A stretch of DNA of 33,161 bases, taken from contig JAQVAV010000023.1 of assembly GCA_028690665.1 (NCBI GenBank), positions 1-33,161 on the forward strand. The letters run 5' to 3'. Position 1 is the stretch's first letter, and each line of letters opens with the position of its first letter. The notes beneath the pieces are model-generated. The model made no database searches, had not been told where the DNA came from, and saw nothing but the letters and a program-made list of their open reading frames with translations. Source of the stretch: Paludibacter sp. Lineage in GTDB: Bacteria > Bacteroidota > Bacteroidia > Bacteroidales > Paludibacteraceae. This document shows, piece by piece, positions 17,141 through 25,791 of this stretch. The position numbers and the translations under genes are program-made.

Positions 17141-20100
17141 ATGCAGAAGTACAAGCCCTTTCATTTAGTTTTGGAAGACGGAACCGTTTTTAAAGGATAC
17201 TCGTTTGGGTACGAAAAGGCGGTCGCCGGAGAAGTTGTTTTTAATACGGCAATGGTCGGGTATCCCGAGAGCCTCACAGACCCATCTTACGCGGGGCAGT
17301 TGCTGGCAATAACATTTCCGTTAGTTGGTAATTACGGTGTCCCGAATGACACTTTTCAAAACGGACTTTCTACTTTTTACGAATCGGAAAAAATTCAGGT
17401 ATCAGCACTGATTATTTCCGATTTTTCTTTTGAATATAGTCATTGGAATGCCGTGAAAAGTTTGAGCGACTGGCTTAAAGAAAATGAAGTCCCGGGAATT
17501 TTTGGAATTGATACACGTGAGTTGACTAAATTAGTTCGGGAAAAAGGAACTATGAAAGGAAAACTTGTTTTCCCGGATGGAGAAGATATTGAGTTTATTA
17601 ATCCTGATGATGAAAACCAGATTGCTAAAGTAAGTTGTGAAGAAGTAATTACGTATGGTGACGGTGAAAAACGCATTGTTCTGGTCGACTGTGGTGTAAA
17701 ACACAACATTATTCGTTGTCTGCTTAAACGAGACACTACAGTAATACGGGTTCCCTGGGATTATGATTTTAACCAGATTGAATTTGATGGTTTGTTTGTT
17801 TCAAATGGTCCTGGTGATCCGGCTTATGCAACTGAAACAGTAAAGAACATACAAAAAACCATGGAAACCGAAAAACCAATTTTCGGTATTTGTATGGGAA
17901 ATCAGTTGCTTTCTATTGCCGGAGGTGCAAAAACTTACAAACTTAAATACGGCCATCGCAGTCATAATCAACCGGTACAATTAGCCGGAACACAAAGAGC
18001 TTTTATTACTTCTCAGAATCATGGTTTTGCTGTCGACAACTCTACACTGGGGGCCGATTGGGAACCTCTTTTTGTGAACATGAATGATGGGACCAATGAA
18101 GGTATACGTCATAAAACAAAACCATGGTTTTCCGCTCAGTTCCACCCCGAAGCTTCTTCTGGACCTACTGACACAGAATTTCTGTTTGATGTATTCCTGA
18201 AAACTTTGGATGGATTTGATAAGCCAGTCGTACAAATGATTGAAGAGGAAGTAGAGTCACGTCTGGTAACAAAACAGGAATACAAAGGAGCCGAAAAAGG
18301 TGAAATCAAAAAGGTGTTGGTACTTGGTTCCGGAGCATTGAAAATTGGTGAAGCCGGTGAATTCGATTATTCAGGTTCGCAGGCATTAAAAGCGTTGAAA
18401 GAAGAAGGAATCGAAACCGTACTTATCAATCCCAATATTGCAACGGTGCAGACTTCCGAAGGTATCGCCGATAAAGTGTACTTTCTGCCGGTAACTCCTG
18501 ATTTTGTAGAGCGTGTTATAGAAAAAGAACGCCCTGATGGTGTGTTTCTTTCATTTGGGGGTCAGACAGCATTGAACTGTGGGGTTACTCTTTATAAATC
18601 AAAGGTTTTTGAAAAATATAACGTTCGGGTTTTAGGAACTCCGGTACAGTCGATTATTGATACGGAAGACCGAGAGATATTTAATCAGAAATTATCGGAG
18701 ATTGGTGTAAAATATATAAAAAGCGAGGCTGTAACTAATCTTAACCATGCTTTGCGTGCTGCTAACGAGCTGGGTTATCCAGTAATTGTGCGTGCCGCTT
18801 ATGCGCTTGGTGGTTTGGGAAGTGGTTTTTGTGATAATGATGAAGAATTAAAAGCAGTTGTAAATAAGGCGTTTTCATATTCGCCTCAGGTGTTGGTAGA
18901 AAAATCGCTGAAAGGCTGGAAAGAAATTGAATATGAAGTGGTACGAGACCGTTACGATAACTGTATTACGGTTTGTAACATGGAGAATTTTGACCCACTC
19001 GGAATCCATACCGGTGAAAGTATTGTGGTTGCACCTTCGCAAACACTTACCAACAGCGAATATCATAAACTTCGGGAATTAGCCATTCGTATTATTCGCC
19101 ACATAGGAATTGTGGGTGAGTGTAATGTTCAGTATGCTTTTGATACCGAATCGGAAGATTATCGTGTGATAGAAGTTAATGCTCGTTTAAGCCGTTCTTC
19201 GGCACTTGCCTCAAAAGCTACTGGTTATCCGCTTGCTTTCGTTGCAGCAAAATTAGGCTTGGGATATGGACTTCCTGAACTTAAAAATTCGGTTACTAAA
19301 GATACTTCTGCGTTTTTCGAGCCGGCTCTCGACTATATTGTTTGTAAAATTCCACGTTGGGATCTTGGTAAATTTCAGGGTGTCAGCCGCCAGTTAGGTT
19401 CAAGCATGAAATCGGTTGGCGAAATTATGGCTATCGGACGAACTTTTGAAGAAGTGATTCAGAAGGGTATTCGTATGATTGGACTTGGAATGCACGGTTT
19501 TGTTGCCAATAAAGCGCTTATGGTTGATGATATTGATAAAGCGCTTAGCGAACCGACAGATCGTCGTATATTCTATTTGGCACAGGCTCTCGAAAGCGGT
19601 TATACGGTAGATCGGTTGCACGAACTGACCAAGATTGATCGCTGGTTCCTTTACAAATTGGAACGTATCAAAAAAATAGAAAAAGAACTTGCGGCTACGA
19701 ATGCTCTTGAAAATTTGTCGGATGACTTACTGAAAGAGGCTAAAATTGCCGGGTTCTCAGATTTTCAGATTACACGTTTAGTGACTAAATGCAGTAATGA
19801 TGAAATTGATGATAAAATAAAGCTGACACGTGCTTATCGTAAAAGCCGTGGTATTTTGCCCGTTGTAAAACAAATTGATACGCTGGCTGCCGAATATCCT
19901 GCGCAGACGAACTATCTTTATCTAACTTATAGCGGTATTGCTGGTGACGTAAAGTATCTCGGAGATCATCGCTCAGTGGTTGTTCTTGGGTCGGGAGCTT
20001 ACCGTATTGGGTCTTCTGTAGAATTTGACTGGTGCGGGGTAAATGCTTTGCAAACGATTCGTAAAGAAGGGCTTCGGTCGGTAATGATCAATTATAATCC

Positions 20101-21511
20101 GGAAACCGTTTCGACTGATTATGACATGTGTGACCGCTTATATTTTGATGAGTTGAGTTTTGAACGTGTGATGGATATTATGGAGCTGGAAAATCCAATG
20201 GGTACGATTGTTTCCACCGGAGGTCAGATTCCGAATAATCTGGCTATGAAACTTGCCGATGCAAAAGTAAACATACTTGGAACACAGGCTATCGATATCG
20301 ACCGGGCCGAAGATCGTCATAAATTTTCGTCAATGCTTGATGATCTGAAAATTGATCAGCCACGTTGGAAAGAGTTAACAACATTCGACGATGTAAACGA
20401 CTTTGTAAAAGAAGTCGGGTTCCCTGTATTGGTTCGTCCATCGTATGTGCTTTCCGGTGCTGCCATGAATGTTTGTCACGATGCTTCACAACTCGAAAAC
20501 TTTTTGAAATTGGCAACTGAGGTTTCAAAGAAACATCCCGTAGTTGTTTCGGAATTCCTTGAGCGTTGCAAAGAAATTGAAATTGATGCAGTGGCTGATA
20601 AAGGCGAAATTTTAGTCTATGCTATTTCCGAACATGTGGAATTCGCCGGAGTTCACTCAGGTGATGCAACAACTCAGTTTCCTCCGCAAAAGATTTATGT
20701 GGAAACTATTCGCCGCATCAAGAAAATTGCGAGTGAAATAGCCAAATCGCTTCATATATCCGGCCCGTTCAACATTCAGTTCTTAGCAAAAGAAAATTAC
20801 ATTAAAGTAATTGAATGTAATCTGCGTTCGTCACGTTCATTCCCTTTTGTTTCGAAAGTTTTGAAAATCAATTTTATCGAAATTGCGACAAAGGTTATGC
20901 TGGGCTTGCCAGTAGAGAAACCGGAAAAATCTGCTTTCGATTTGGATTATGTGGGTATCAAAGCTTCTCAGTTCTCATTCCATCGCTTGCAGAAAGCTGA
21001 TCCTGTTTTAGGGGTCGATATGGCTTCTACTGGAGAAGTTGGTTGTATCGGAGATGATTTTTCCGAAGCAATTCTTAAATCATTGCTTTCTGTCGGTTTC
21101 CGTATTCCGAAAAAACGAATTCTAATTTCTTCCGGTGAAACAAAATCAAAAGTGGAATTATTGGATGCCTGTCAGCTCCTTCAGGAAAAAGGTTTTGAAC
21201 TGTTTGCAACAAGAGGTTCTCAGCGCTTCCTGAAAGATAACGGAATAGAAGCAACGGCTGTGCAATGGCCTGACGAAGACGGTGATTTGAACGTAAAAAA
21301 TATGGTATCTAATAAAGAGTTTGACTTGGTTATCAATATTCCGAAAGATACTTCCGTACGTGAATTACGCAATGATTATGCAATTCGCCGAGGGGCAATT
21401 GACTTTAATATTCCATTACTGACGAATGCCCGTTTGGCGTCAGCATTTATTACAGCCTTTTGCAGCATGGATATTAAAGATATAAAGATTAAAAGCTGGG
21501 ACGAATATTGA
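17141..21511 (+). CDS. carAB: Fused carbamoyl-phosphate synthase (glutaminase + synthase in one chain)
   Basis: 1456 residues from ATG 17141. Residues about 1-365 are the CarA glutaminase subunit: GICMGNQLL with nucleophile Cys251, QFHPEA with His335 and Glu337, and TSQNHGFAVD. A charged linker (VESRLVTKQEYKGAEKGEIK, about 367-386) leads to CarB: VLGSGALKIGEAGEFDYSG, the first ATP-grasp half (AYALGGLGSGFC, VEKSLKGWKEIEYEVVRD, ENFDPLGIHTGESIVV), the central helical region, the second ATP-grasp half (VVLGSGAYRIGSSVEFDWC, RPSYVLSGAAMNV) and an MGS-like allosteric domain at the end (RILISSGETKSK). It makes carbamoyl phosphate from glutamine, bicarbonate and two ATP for pyrimidines and arginine. 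Most bacteria use two separate proteins. The GHRSHNQP and ADWEPLF-N-NDGTNEGI stretches resemble, from memory, animal CPS II more than E. coli CarA. The TTG at 17105 is a weaker start. Confidence 0.95.
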   Translation: MQKYKPFHLVLEDGTVFKGYSFGYEKAVAGEVVFNTAMVGYPESLTDPSYAGQLLAITFPLVGNYGVPNDTFQNGLSTFYESEKIQVSALIISDFSFEYSHWNAVKSLSDWLKENEVPGIFGIDTRELTKLVREKGTMKGKLVFPDGEDIEFINPDDENQIAKVSCEEVITYGDGEKRIVLVDCGVKHNIIRCLLKRDTTVIRVPWDYDFNQIEFDGLFVSNGPGDPAYATETVKNIQKTMETEKPIFGICMGNQLLSIAGGAKTYKLKYGHRSHNQPVQLAGTQRAFITSQNHGFAVDNSTLGADWEPLFVNMNDGTNEGIRHKTKPWFSAQFHPEASSGPTDTEFLFDVFLKTLDGFDKPVVQMIEEEVESRLVTKQEYKGAEKGEIKKVLVLGSGALKIGEAGEFDYSGSQALKALKEEGIETVLINPNIATVQTSEGIADKVYFLPVTPDFVERVIEKERPDGVFLSFGGQTALNCGVTLYKSKVFEKYNVRVLGTPVQSIIDTEDREIFNQKLSEIGVKYIKSEAVTNLNHALRAANELGYPVIVRAAYALGGLGSGFCDNDEELKAVVNKAFSYSPQVLVEKSLKGWKEIEYEVVRDRYDNCITVCNMENFDPLGIHTGESIVVAPSQTLTNSEYHKLRELAIRIIRHIGIVGECNVQYAFDTESEDYRVIEVNARLSRSSALASKATGYPLAFVAAKLGLGYGLPELKNSVTKDTSAFFEPALDYIVCKIPRWDLGKFQGVSRQLGSSMKSVGEIMAIGRTFEEVIQKGIRMIGLGMHGFVANKALMVDDIDKALSEPTDRRIFYLAQALESGYTVDRLHELTKIDRWFLYKLERIKKIEKELAATNALENLSDDLLKEAKIAGFSDFQITRLVTKCSNDEIDDKIKLTRAYRKSRGILPVVKQIDTLAAEYPAQTNYLYLTYSGIAGDVKYLGDHRSVVVLGSGAYRIGSSVEFDWCGVNALQTIRKEGLRSVMINYNPETVSTDYDMCDRLYFDELSFERVMDIMELENPMGTIVSTGGQIPNNLAMKLADAKVNILGTQAIDIDRAEDRHKFSSMLDDLKIDQPRWKELTTFDDVNDFVKEVGFPVLVRPSYVLSGAAMNVCHDASQLENFLKLATEVSKKHPVVVSEFLERCKEIEIDAVADKGEILVYAISEHVEFAGVHSGDATTQFPPQKIYVETIRRIKKIASEIAKSLHISGPFNIQFLAKENYIKVIECNLRSSRSFPFVSKVLKINFIEIATKVMLGLPVEKPEKSAFDLDYVGIKASQFSFHRLQKADPVLGVDMASTGEVGCIGDDFSEAILKSLLSVGFRIPKKRILISSGETKSKVELLDACQLLQEKGFELFATRGSQRFLKDNGIEATAVQWPDEDGDLNVKNMVSNKEFDLVINIPKDTSVRELRNDYAIRRGAIDFNIPLLTNARLASAFITAFCSMDIKDIKIKSWDEY

Positions 21512-21531
21512 TTTCCAATCAATATTCAGAT

Positions 21532-21589
21532 TCTAATAAATCCAAACAGCCGGTCACTTTTTTGTAACTGGCTGTTTGGATTTATTAGA
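21532..21589. terminator. Long bidirectional hairpin terminator
   Basis: A stem of about 26 bp with two mismatches: TCTAATAAATCCAAACAGCC.. pairs with ..GGCTGTTTGGATTTATTAGA around a TTTTTT loop. It sits between the converging carAB and minus-strand lipoprotein genes and can serve both, with AT-rich arms supplying the U-tract. Confidence 0.88.
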
Positions 21590-21596
21590 GAAATAA

Positions 21597-22016
21597 TCAA
21601 TTCGGCTGACTCATGATTACTACTCTGAAATTCATTGCTGCAGGTTGATCTGTAACAAAATCGGAGTTAGTAACATAAATCATTAAATTCCCGGTAACAA
21701 AGTCATAATCAATCGTTCTTGTCCAACGGGTACCATTTACATCTTCATAATGTCTGACATAAGGTAAAACTTTTTGGGATGCTTCAGCTCCGGAAATCAG
21801 GTATACCTGAATACTTCCGTTGTAGTAAACGTTACTTGTAATTTCAGGCATATTAAATGAAGCGTAATAATAACGTAGTCCGTTGGTGTCAAAATTTTCT
21901 GTCCATTCATTTTGCTTTACAGAGAGATTTACCGTATCAATATTTGTATCATCTCCATAAAAAGTACATGACAACATCAATATTGGTAATGTGAGTAAAA
22001 ATAGTAGCTTTTTCAT
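21597..22016 (-). CDS. Small lipoprotein
   Basis: 139 residues. The signal MKKLLFLLTLPILMLSC gives a lipidated Cys17. The mature protein (WTENFDTNGLRYYYASFNMP, NGSIQVYLISG, RHYEDVNGTRWTRTIDYDF, NFRVVIMSQ) looks like a compact all-beta domain. It is of a type often seen as an uncharacterised small lipoprotein in Bacteroidales, but I cannot name the family. It shares the hairpin terminator at 21532-21589 with carAB and is otherwise alone. The start is unambiguous: the ATG begins a well-formed signal peptide. Confidence 0.78.
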   Translation of the reverse strand: MKKLLFLLTLPILMLSCTFYGDDTNIDTVNLSVKQNEWTENFDTNGLRYYYASFNMPEITSNVYYNGSIQVYLISGAEASQKVLPYVRHYEDVNGTRWTRTIDYDFVTGNLMIYVTNSDFVTDQPAAMNFRVVIMSQPN

Positions 22017-22164
22017 ACGTGTTTTATTTTAAATTCGTTTTTGATATTTTGCAACTATTGTGCCGGAATACTATTATGATATTTTTTTATTATTTATAGT
22101 TTTCCAAACAACTCTTAAAAAGTATTACAAAGCATGCAAATTCCTAAAAAACGAATGAGAACTG

Positions 22165-22194
22165 ATTGAAAATCTTTTAAAAAAATTATCTTTG
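22165..22194 (+). promoter_or_regulatory. Bacteroidota promoter of the small membrane protein / OmpH pair
   Basis: ATTG at 22165-22168, 18 bases, then TATCTTTG at 22187-22194, a perfect TAnnTTTG. The expected transcript start is near 22200, leaving a leader of about 18 bases to ATG 22218. Confidence 0.6.
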
Positions 22195-22217
22195 CATGAA
22201 TTTTCAATTTGGCTAAA

Positions 22218-22451
22218 ATGATTCAAACATTTATAATTTCAGCAATATTACTAGTAATCGGAGTTATTATTCTCGGGTTCAGAATTTTTTTTATCAAAAA
22301 CGGAGAGTTTCCCAACATTCATATCGGAGGTAATCAGGGTTTAAAAAAGCAGGGCGTACATTGTGCAACGACACAGGATCAGGAAGCTCAGGCAGAATCT
22401 AAAAGGGTTACAAACAAAGATTTAATGAAAGAAATTATCGAAAAGTTATAA
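22218..22451 (+). CDS. Small single-pass membrane protein
   Basis: 77 residues. One N-terminal membrane helix (MIQTFIISAILLVIGVIILGF) is followed by RIFFIKNGEFPNIHIGGNQGL, a Cys (VHC) and a charged C-terminus that is mostly Gln, Glu and Lys. The 'KNG-FPN-H--GN' block is, from memory, conserved in a short uncharacterised Bacteroidota membrane protein family; its function is unknown to me. ATG 22218 is preferred to the upstream TTG at 22209 because the -7 box ends at 22194 and ATG opens the helix. It precedes the OmpH gene by 24 bases, so the two are likely co-transcribed. Confidence 0.75.
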   Translation: MIQTFIISAILLVIGVIILGFRIFFIKNGEFPNIHIGGNQGLKKQGVHCATTQDQEAQAESKRVTNKDLMKEIIEKL

Positions 22452-22475
22452 ATAAAAATTAAAAAATAAATAAGC

Positions 22476-23078
22476 ATGAAAAACCTTTCACTCATATTAA
22501 ATGTCGTTTTGACTATTGCGGTTGTAGTGTTGTTCGTAAAAGTTTTTAGTGGTGGTTCGAAAAAAACACCAGTTGCAACTGTTTTTGCTAATGATTCTGT
22601 TTCTGGCGGCAAATTACCGATTGCTTATATCAATGTTGATTCGTTATTGTTAAATTATCAGTTTGCCAAAGAAGCCAACGAATCATTAATAAAAAAACAG
22701 GAAGATTCAAGACTTGACATTAATACGCGGGCCCGCCAGCTACAAAGTGATATGAGTGAGTTTCAACGTAAGCTTGAAGCTAATGCTTTCCTCAGCCGCG
22801 AAAGAGCAGAACAGGAACAGTCTCGTTTGCTGAAACGTCAGCAGGAACTTCAGGATCTTGACAGTAAACTAAGTCAGCAATTGATGCAGGTTCAGCAAAA
22901 AATGAGCGAACAGCTCAGGGATACAATTAATAGTTTCCTGAAAGAATACAACAAGGATAAAAAATATGAAATGATTATTAGTAATACTGCCAGTGACAAT
23001 GTGTTATATGCAACTGAAGGTTATGATATTACAGCAGAAGTAACTAAAATGCTGAATGATCGCTACAGTAAAAAGTAA
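22476..23078 (+). CDS. OmpH/Skp family periplasmic chaperone-like protein
   Basis: 200 residues. An N-terminal membrane anchor or uncleaved signal (LSLILNVVLTIAVVVLFVKVF) leads to the short strand IAYINVDSLLLNYQFAKE, the hallmark opening of OmpH/Skp (E. coli Skp has IAIVNM). It is followed by a long coiled coil at about 70-150 rich in Gln, Glu and Arg (SRERAEQEQSRLLKRQQELQ) and a C-terminal closing strand (KKYEMIISNTASDNVLYATE, then YDITAEVTKMLN). Known of the family: trimeric tentacle chaperones holding outer-membrane proteins in the periplasm. Here the anchor suggests a membrane-tethered version. It is second in a two-gene unit and is followed by a strong terminator. Confidence 0.88.
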   Translation: MKNLSLILNVVLTIAVVVLFVKVFSGGSKKTPVATVFANDSVSGGKLPIAYINVDSLLLNYQFAKEANESLIKKQEDSRLDINTRARQLQSDMSEFQRKLEANAFLSRERAEQEQSRLLKRQQELQDLDSKLSQQLMQVQQKMSEQLRDTINSFLKEYNKDKKYEMIISNTASDNVLYATEGYDITAEVTKMLNDRYSKK

Positions 23079-23098
23079 TTGTTAAAATACAGTCATAC

Positions 23099-23138
23099 AA
23101 TAAAGAGCCGGTTCTCAATTGAGAATCGGCTCTTTATT
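23099..23138. terminator. Bidirectional hairpin terminator
   Basis: AATAAAGAGCCGGTTCTC pairs with GAGAATCGGCTCTTTATT around AATT, with one mismatch. It lies between the converging OmpH and minus-strand membrane protein genes. A/T-rich arms on both sides allow use in both directions. Confidence 0.9.
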
Positions 23139-23154
23139 TATTGTTATAAAAAAA

Positions 23155-23481
23155 TTATGATTTGATTCTGAAACTCAGATACAGGTTTATTAACGCATAT
23201 ATTAAAACTGCTACTACCCATGAGTTGGAGCCCTTAAACATAAAATATGCAGCTAAAGCCAATAAAAGCGATGACAACAATCCAATCCTGTGGAGACGTT
23301 GTTCTGCTTTATTTTCGGTAGTATTTTTCAATACCACAAAAAATTGTAATAAAATAAGGGTTAAAGATCCGACGGAGAATACATAAGCGGCAAATGATAA
23401 ATTAAAAAGTTGTATCATAGCTCCGATAAAAGTAACAAATGCTCCCGCTGTAAAGAGAGACTGGAATGTTTTTTTCGACAT
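23155..23481 (-). CDS. Four-helix membrane protein of unknown function
   Basis: 108 residues with four hydrophobic segments: about 9-28 (LFTAGAFVTFIGAMIQLF), 30-50 (SFAAYVFSVGSLTLILLQFF), 66-82 (IGLLSSLLLALAAYFMF) and 87-104 (WVVAVLIYALINLYLSF). The loop between helices 2 and 3 is basic (KNTTENKAEQRLHRIG), so it probably faces the cytoplasm. I do not recognise a named family. It starts 12 bases after the DivIC/FtsB-type gene on the same strand, so it is likely the second gene of that unit. Confidence 0.75.
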   Translation of the reverse strand: MSKKTFQSLFTAGAFVTFIGAMIQLFNLSFAAYVFSVGSLTLILLQFFVVLKNTTENKAEQRLHRIGLLSSLLLALAAYFMFKGSNSWVVAVLIYALINLYLSFRIKS

Positions 23482-23493
23482 GGATTGATTATT

Positions 23494-23799
23494 CTATTCT
23501 TTGATTATGAAAACATCTTCATCATCAGATTTCATGTGATATTTTTCACGGGCAAACTTTTCGAGATATTTATTATCATGCTGTAAAAGCTTCATTTTTT
23601 CTTTATCAGTTTTTATTTCACCCTCATAATATTGATATTCTTTTTCAAGTGCACGAATTTCTTTATGAGTTTGCCAACGTTCAATCAGATTATGCTGATC
23701 AAAAAATGTTACCCATATAATAAAAGCCAGCAATGTGATCAGGTATTTATTTAAAATAACCGGTTTTATAGTTTTCCATATTTTTGATAAAACTGCCAT
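23494..23799 (-). CDS. DivIC/FtsB-like septum formation protein
   Basis: 101 residues with the typical build: short cytoplasmic N-terminus, one membrane helix (YLITLLAFIIWVTFF, about 19-33), a periplasmic coiled coil (HKEIRALEKEYQYYEGEIK..., about 45-75), and the family's closing motif LEKFAREKYHMKSDDEDVFII, which matches the 'E-xAR-xYxM---E-vf' signature of DivIC/FtsB. Known of the family: it joins FtsL and FtsQ/DivIB to activate septal wall synthesis. It is divergent from dnaX. A -7 box on the minus strand at 23838-23845 would give a leader of about 30 bases. Confidence 0.85.
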   Translation of the reverse strand: MAVLSKIWKTIKPVILNKYLITLLAFIIWVTFFDQHNLIERWQTHKEIRALEKEYQYYEGEIKTDKEKMKLLQHDNKYLEKFAREKYHMKSDDEDVFIIKE

Positions 23800-23837
23800 G
23801 AATTTTAGAAGGCTTTAATTGGGTATAATAATGAACA

Positions 23838-23845
23838 CAAAGTTA
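23838..23845 (-). promoter_or_regulatory. -7 box for the DivIC/FtsB-like gene
   Basis: On the minus strand this reads TAACTTTG, a perfect TAnnTTTG, 38 bases upstream of the start codon. No -33 element is seen at the usual spacing. Confidence 0.45.
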
Positions 23846-23914
23846 CTCTTTTTTTTAGAACTCTATTTTTAGAACAAATCTTTTTTCGGGTGAAAAATTT
23901 GGGCATTTTTTGAG

Positions 23915-23922
23915 TATATTTG
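23915..23922 (+). promoter_or_regulatory. -7 box for dnaX
   Basis: TATATTTG fits TAnnTTTG. With transcription from about 23929 the leader is under 20 bases. The box overlaps codons that would be translated from the TTG at 23910, so ATG 23946 is the better dnaX start. Confidence 0.5.
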
Positions 23923-23945
23923 CAATCCTCTCAAAAAAACAGTTT

Positions 23946-25745
23946 ATGGATAATTTTATTGTTTCGGCCAGAAAATACAGACCAACAACATTCAATTCCG
24001 TTGTTGGGCAATCAGCCCTGACTACAACACTTAAAAATGCAATAAAAAGTAATCATTTAGCACATGCTTATCTTTTTTGCGGTACACGTGGAGTTGGGAA
24101 GACAACTTGTGCCCGGATTTTTGCAAAAACCATAAATTGTATGAATCCCACTGCTGACCATGAAGCCTGCAATGAATGTGAATCCTGTATTTCTTTCAAT
24201 GAACAGCGTTCTTATAATATTCATGAATTGGATGCCGCTTCAAACAATAGTGTAGACGATATCCGTACCTTGATTGAACAGGTGAGAATCCCGCCTCAGA
24301 TAGGAAAATACAGCGTGTTTATTGTGGATGAAGTCCACATGCTGTCGACCGGAGCATTCAATGCGTTTCTGAAAACACTGGAAGAGCCTCCCGCACATGC
24401 TATTTTTATTTTAGCTACTACTGAAAAGCATAAAATTATTCCTACAATTTTATCTCGCTGCCAAATTTATGATTTTAACCGGATTACGGTTGCTGATACA
24501 GTTGCTCACCTGAAATATGTTGCTGATAGTGAAGGAGTCACTGTTGATATGAATGCGCTGAACGTAATTGCTCAAAAGAGCGATGGAGGTATGAGGGATG
24601 CTTTGTCTATTTTTGATCAGATCGTTAGCTTTTGCGGAAATAATATTACTTATCAGGGAGTGATAGATAATCTGAATGTACTTGATTATGAGTATTATTT
24701 CAGAATTGTTGAATCTTTTTTAGAAGGAAATGTTTCCAAATCATTGTTGATATTCAATGATATATTGAATAAAGGGTTCGATGCTCAGCATTTTATTACC
24801 GGATTAAGTACCCATTTGAGAGATGTGCTAGTCAGTAAGGATTCCACGACTATACAGTTACTGGAGGTAGGGCATGATATTGGAAAAAAGTACGAAGTCC
24901 AGGCGCAGCAATGTAGTGCGGAGTTTTTATATCAGGCACTTAAAATAAGTAACGATTGTGATCTGAATTACAGACTTAGTAAAAATAAACGACTTCTCGT
25001 AGAACTTGCACTGATAAGGATGTGCCAGCTAAATGATGAAAAAAAAAAGTCCTCTTTAGCCGATAATGATAAAATTCCTCTCAAAAAATTAGAAGCAGAA
25101 ACAAATCCTACTGTTACTTCGCCTCAAATTCCGGCTGCATCCGCAAAAACAGTTATACATAATACGGAACCGGCAAAACCGCAGGAAATACACGTTCAGA
25201 TACAACCAAAGGTTGGCCAGACTCAGGTTTCACCGTCTGCCGCAAACAAGCCGGACAGACAGGGAGCGCCTCATCCCGGTTTCAAGCGTCCGGCCAGTAT
25301 TTTCATTAACAACAAACCTCAGATGAATTCCGGTACTGAACAGGTCTCTGTTCAAAAAGATATACACCAGCAATCTTCTATGAATAAAAGTTTTACTGAA
25401 GATGAATTAGTGGTAGCCTGGCGAAAATTCGGACAAACTATTGAGGATGATATAAAGCGCGTAAATTTTGAGAATACCAATTTGCCTAAAAAAACGGGTG
25501 ATACTACATTTGAGATTCTGGTCAATAATGTAATGCAGGAAAATGAAATGAAGAAAATACAAACGGATATTATCCAGTTTCTTTATTATGAATTGCAAAA
25601 CTCGTCCATTCGAATGCAGGTGAAAGTTTCAGAAGAAAATGAATTGCAGCGTACAATTTCGCCGGAGGAAAAATATAAAATGATGATTGAAGAAAATCCC
25701 TTCCTTGAGCAGTTAAGAAAGAATCTTGGAATGGAGCTTGACTAA
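23946..25745 (+). CDS. dnaX: DNA polymerase III subunit tau (and possibly gamma)
   Basis: 599 residues from ATG 23946 (MDNFIVSARKYRPTTFNSVV). AAA+ clamp-loader core: Walker A GTRGVGKTT at 46-54, a four-Cys zinc site beginning INCMN and continuing ACNECESC, Walker B FIVDEVHML, and sensor TILSRCQIYDF. Domain III ends around residue 360 (LLVELALIRMCQLND). A low-complexity Pro/Gln/Lys linker (about 370-480) and a C-terminal domain (DELVVAWRKFGQTIEDD...) follow, as in tau. It loads the beta clamp and couples the polymerases. An A10 run at codons 365-368 could cause frameshifting to a short gamma form. A glycosyltransferase gene follows by 46 bases. Confidence 0.95.
   Translation: MDNFIVSARKYRPTTFNSVVGQSALTTTLKNAIKSNHLAHAYLFCGTRGVGKTTCARIFAKTINCMNPTADHEACNECESCISFNEQRSYNIHELDAASNNSVDDIRTLIEQVRIPPQIGKYSVFIVDEVHMLSTGAFNAFLKTLEEPPAHAIFILATTEKHKIIPTILSRCQIYDFNRITVADTVAHLKYVADSEGVTVDMNALNVIAQKSDGGMRDALSIFDQIVSFCGNNITYQGVIDNLNVLDYEYYFRIVESFLEGNVSKSLLIFNDILNKGFDAQHFITGLSTHLRDVLVSKDSTTIQLLEVGHDIGKKYEVQAQQCSAEFLYQALKISNDCDLNYRLSKNKRLLVELALIRMCQLNDEKKKSSLADNDKIPLKKLEAETNPTVTSPQIPAASAKTVIHNTEPAKPQEIHVQIQPKVGQTQVSPSAANKPDRQGAPHPGFKRPASIFINNKPQMNSGTEQVSVQKDIHQQSSMNKSFTEDELVVAWRKFGQTIEDDIKRVNFENTNLPKKTGDTTFEILVNNVMQENEMKKIQTDIIQFLYYELQNSSIRMQVKVSEENELQRTISPEEKYKMMIEENPFLEQLRKNLGMELD
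25039..25049 (+). promoter_or_regulatory. Possible frameshift/slippage signal in dnaX
   Basis: Ten A followed by G are read as gaA AAA AAA AAG, so A AAA AAG lies in the same phase as in the E. coli dnaX signal. After a -1 slip the frame reads V-L-F-S-R and stops at TAA 25064-25066 (373 residues). A +1 shift reads P-L and stops at TAG 25057-25059. Either would end the protein just after the clamp-loader core. No clear stimulatory hairpin is visible downstream. Transcriptional slippage on A10 is an equal possibility. Confidence 0.5.
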
Positions 25746-25791
25746 ATATCAGATCCTGTTTTATTGATTAATCGTATTTTTCTCCCTGATT

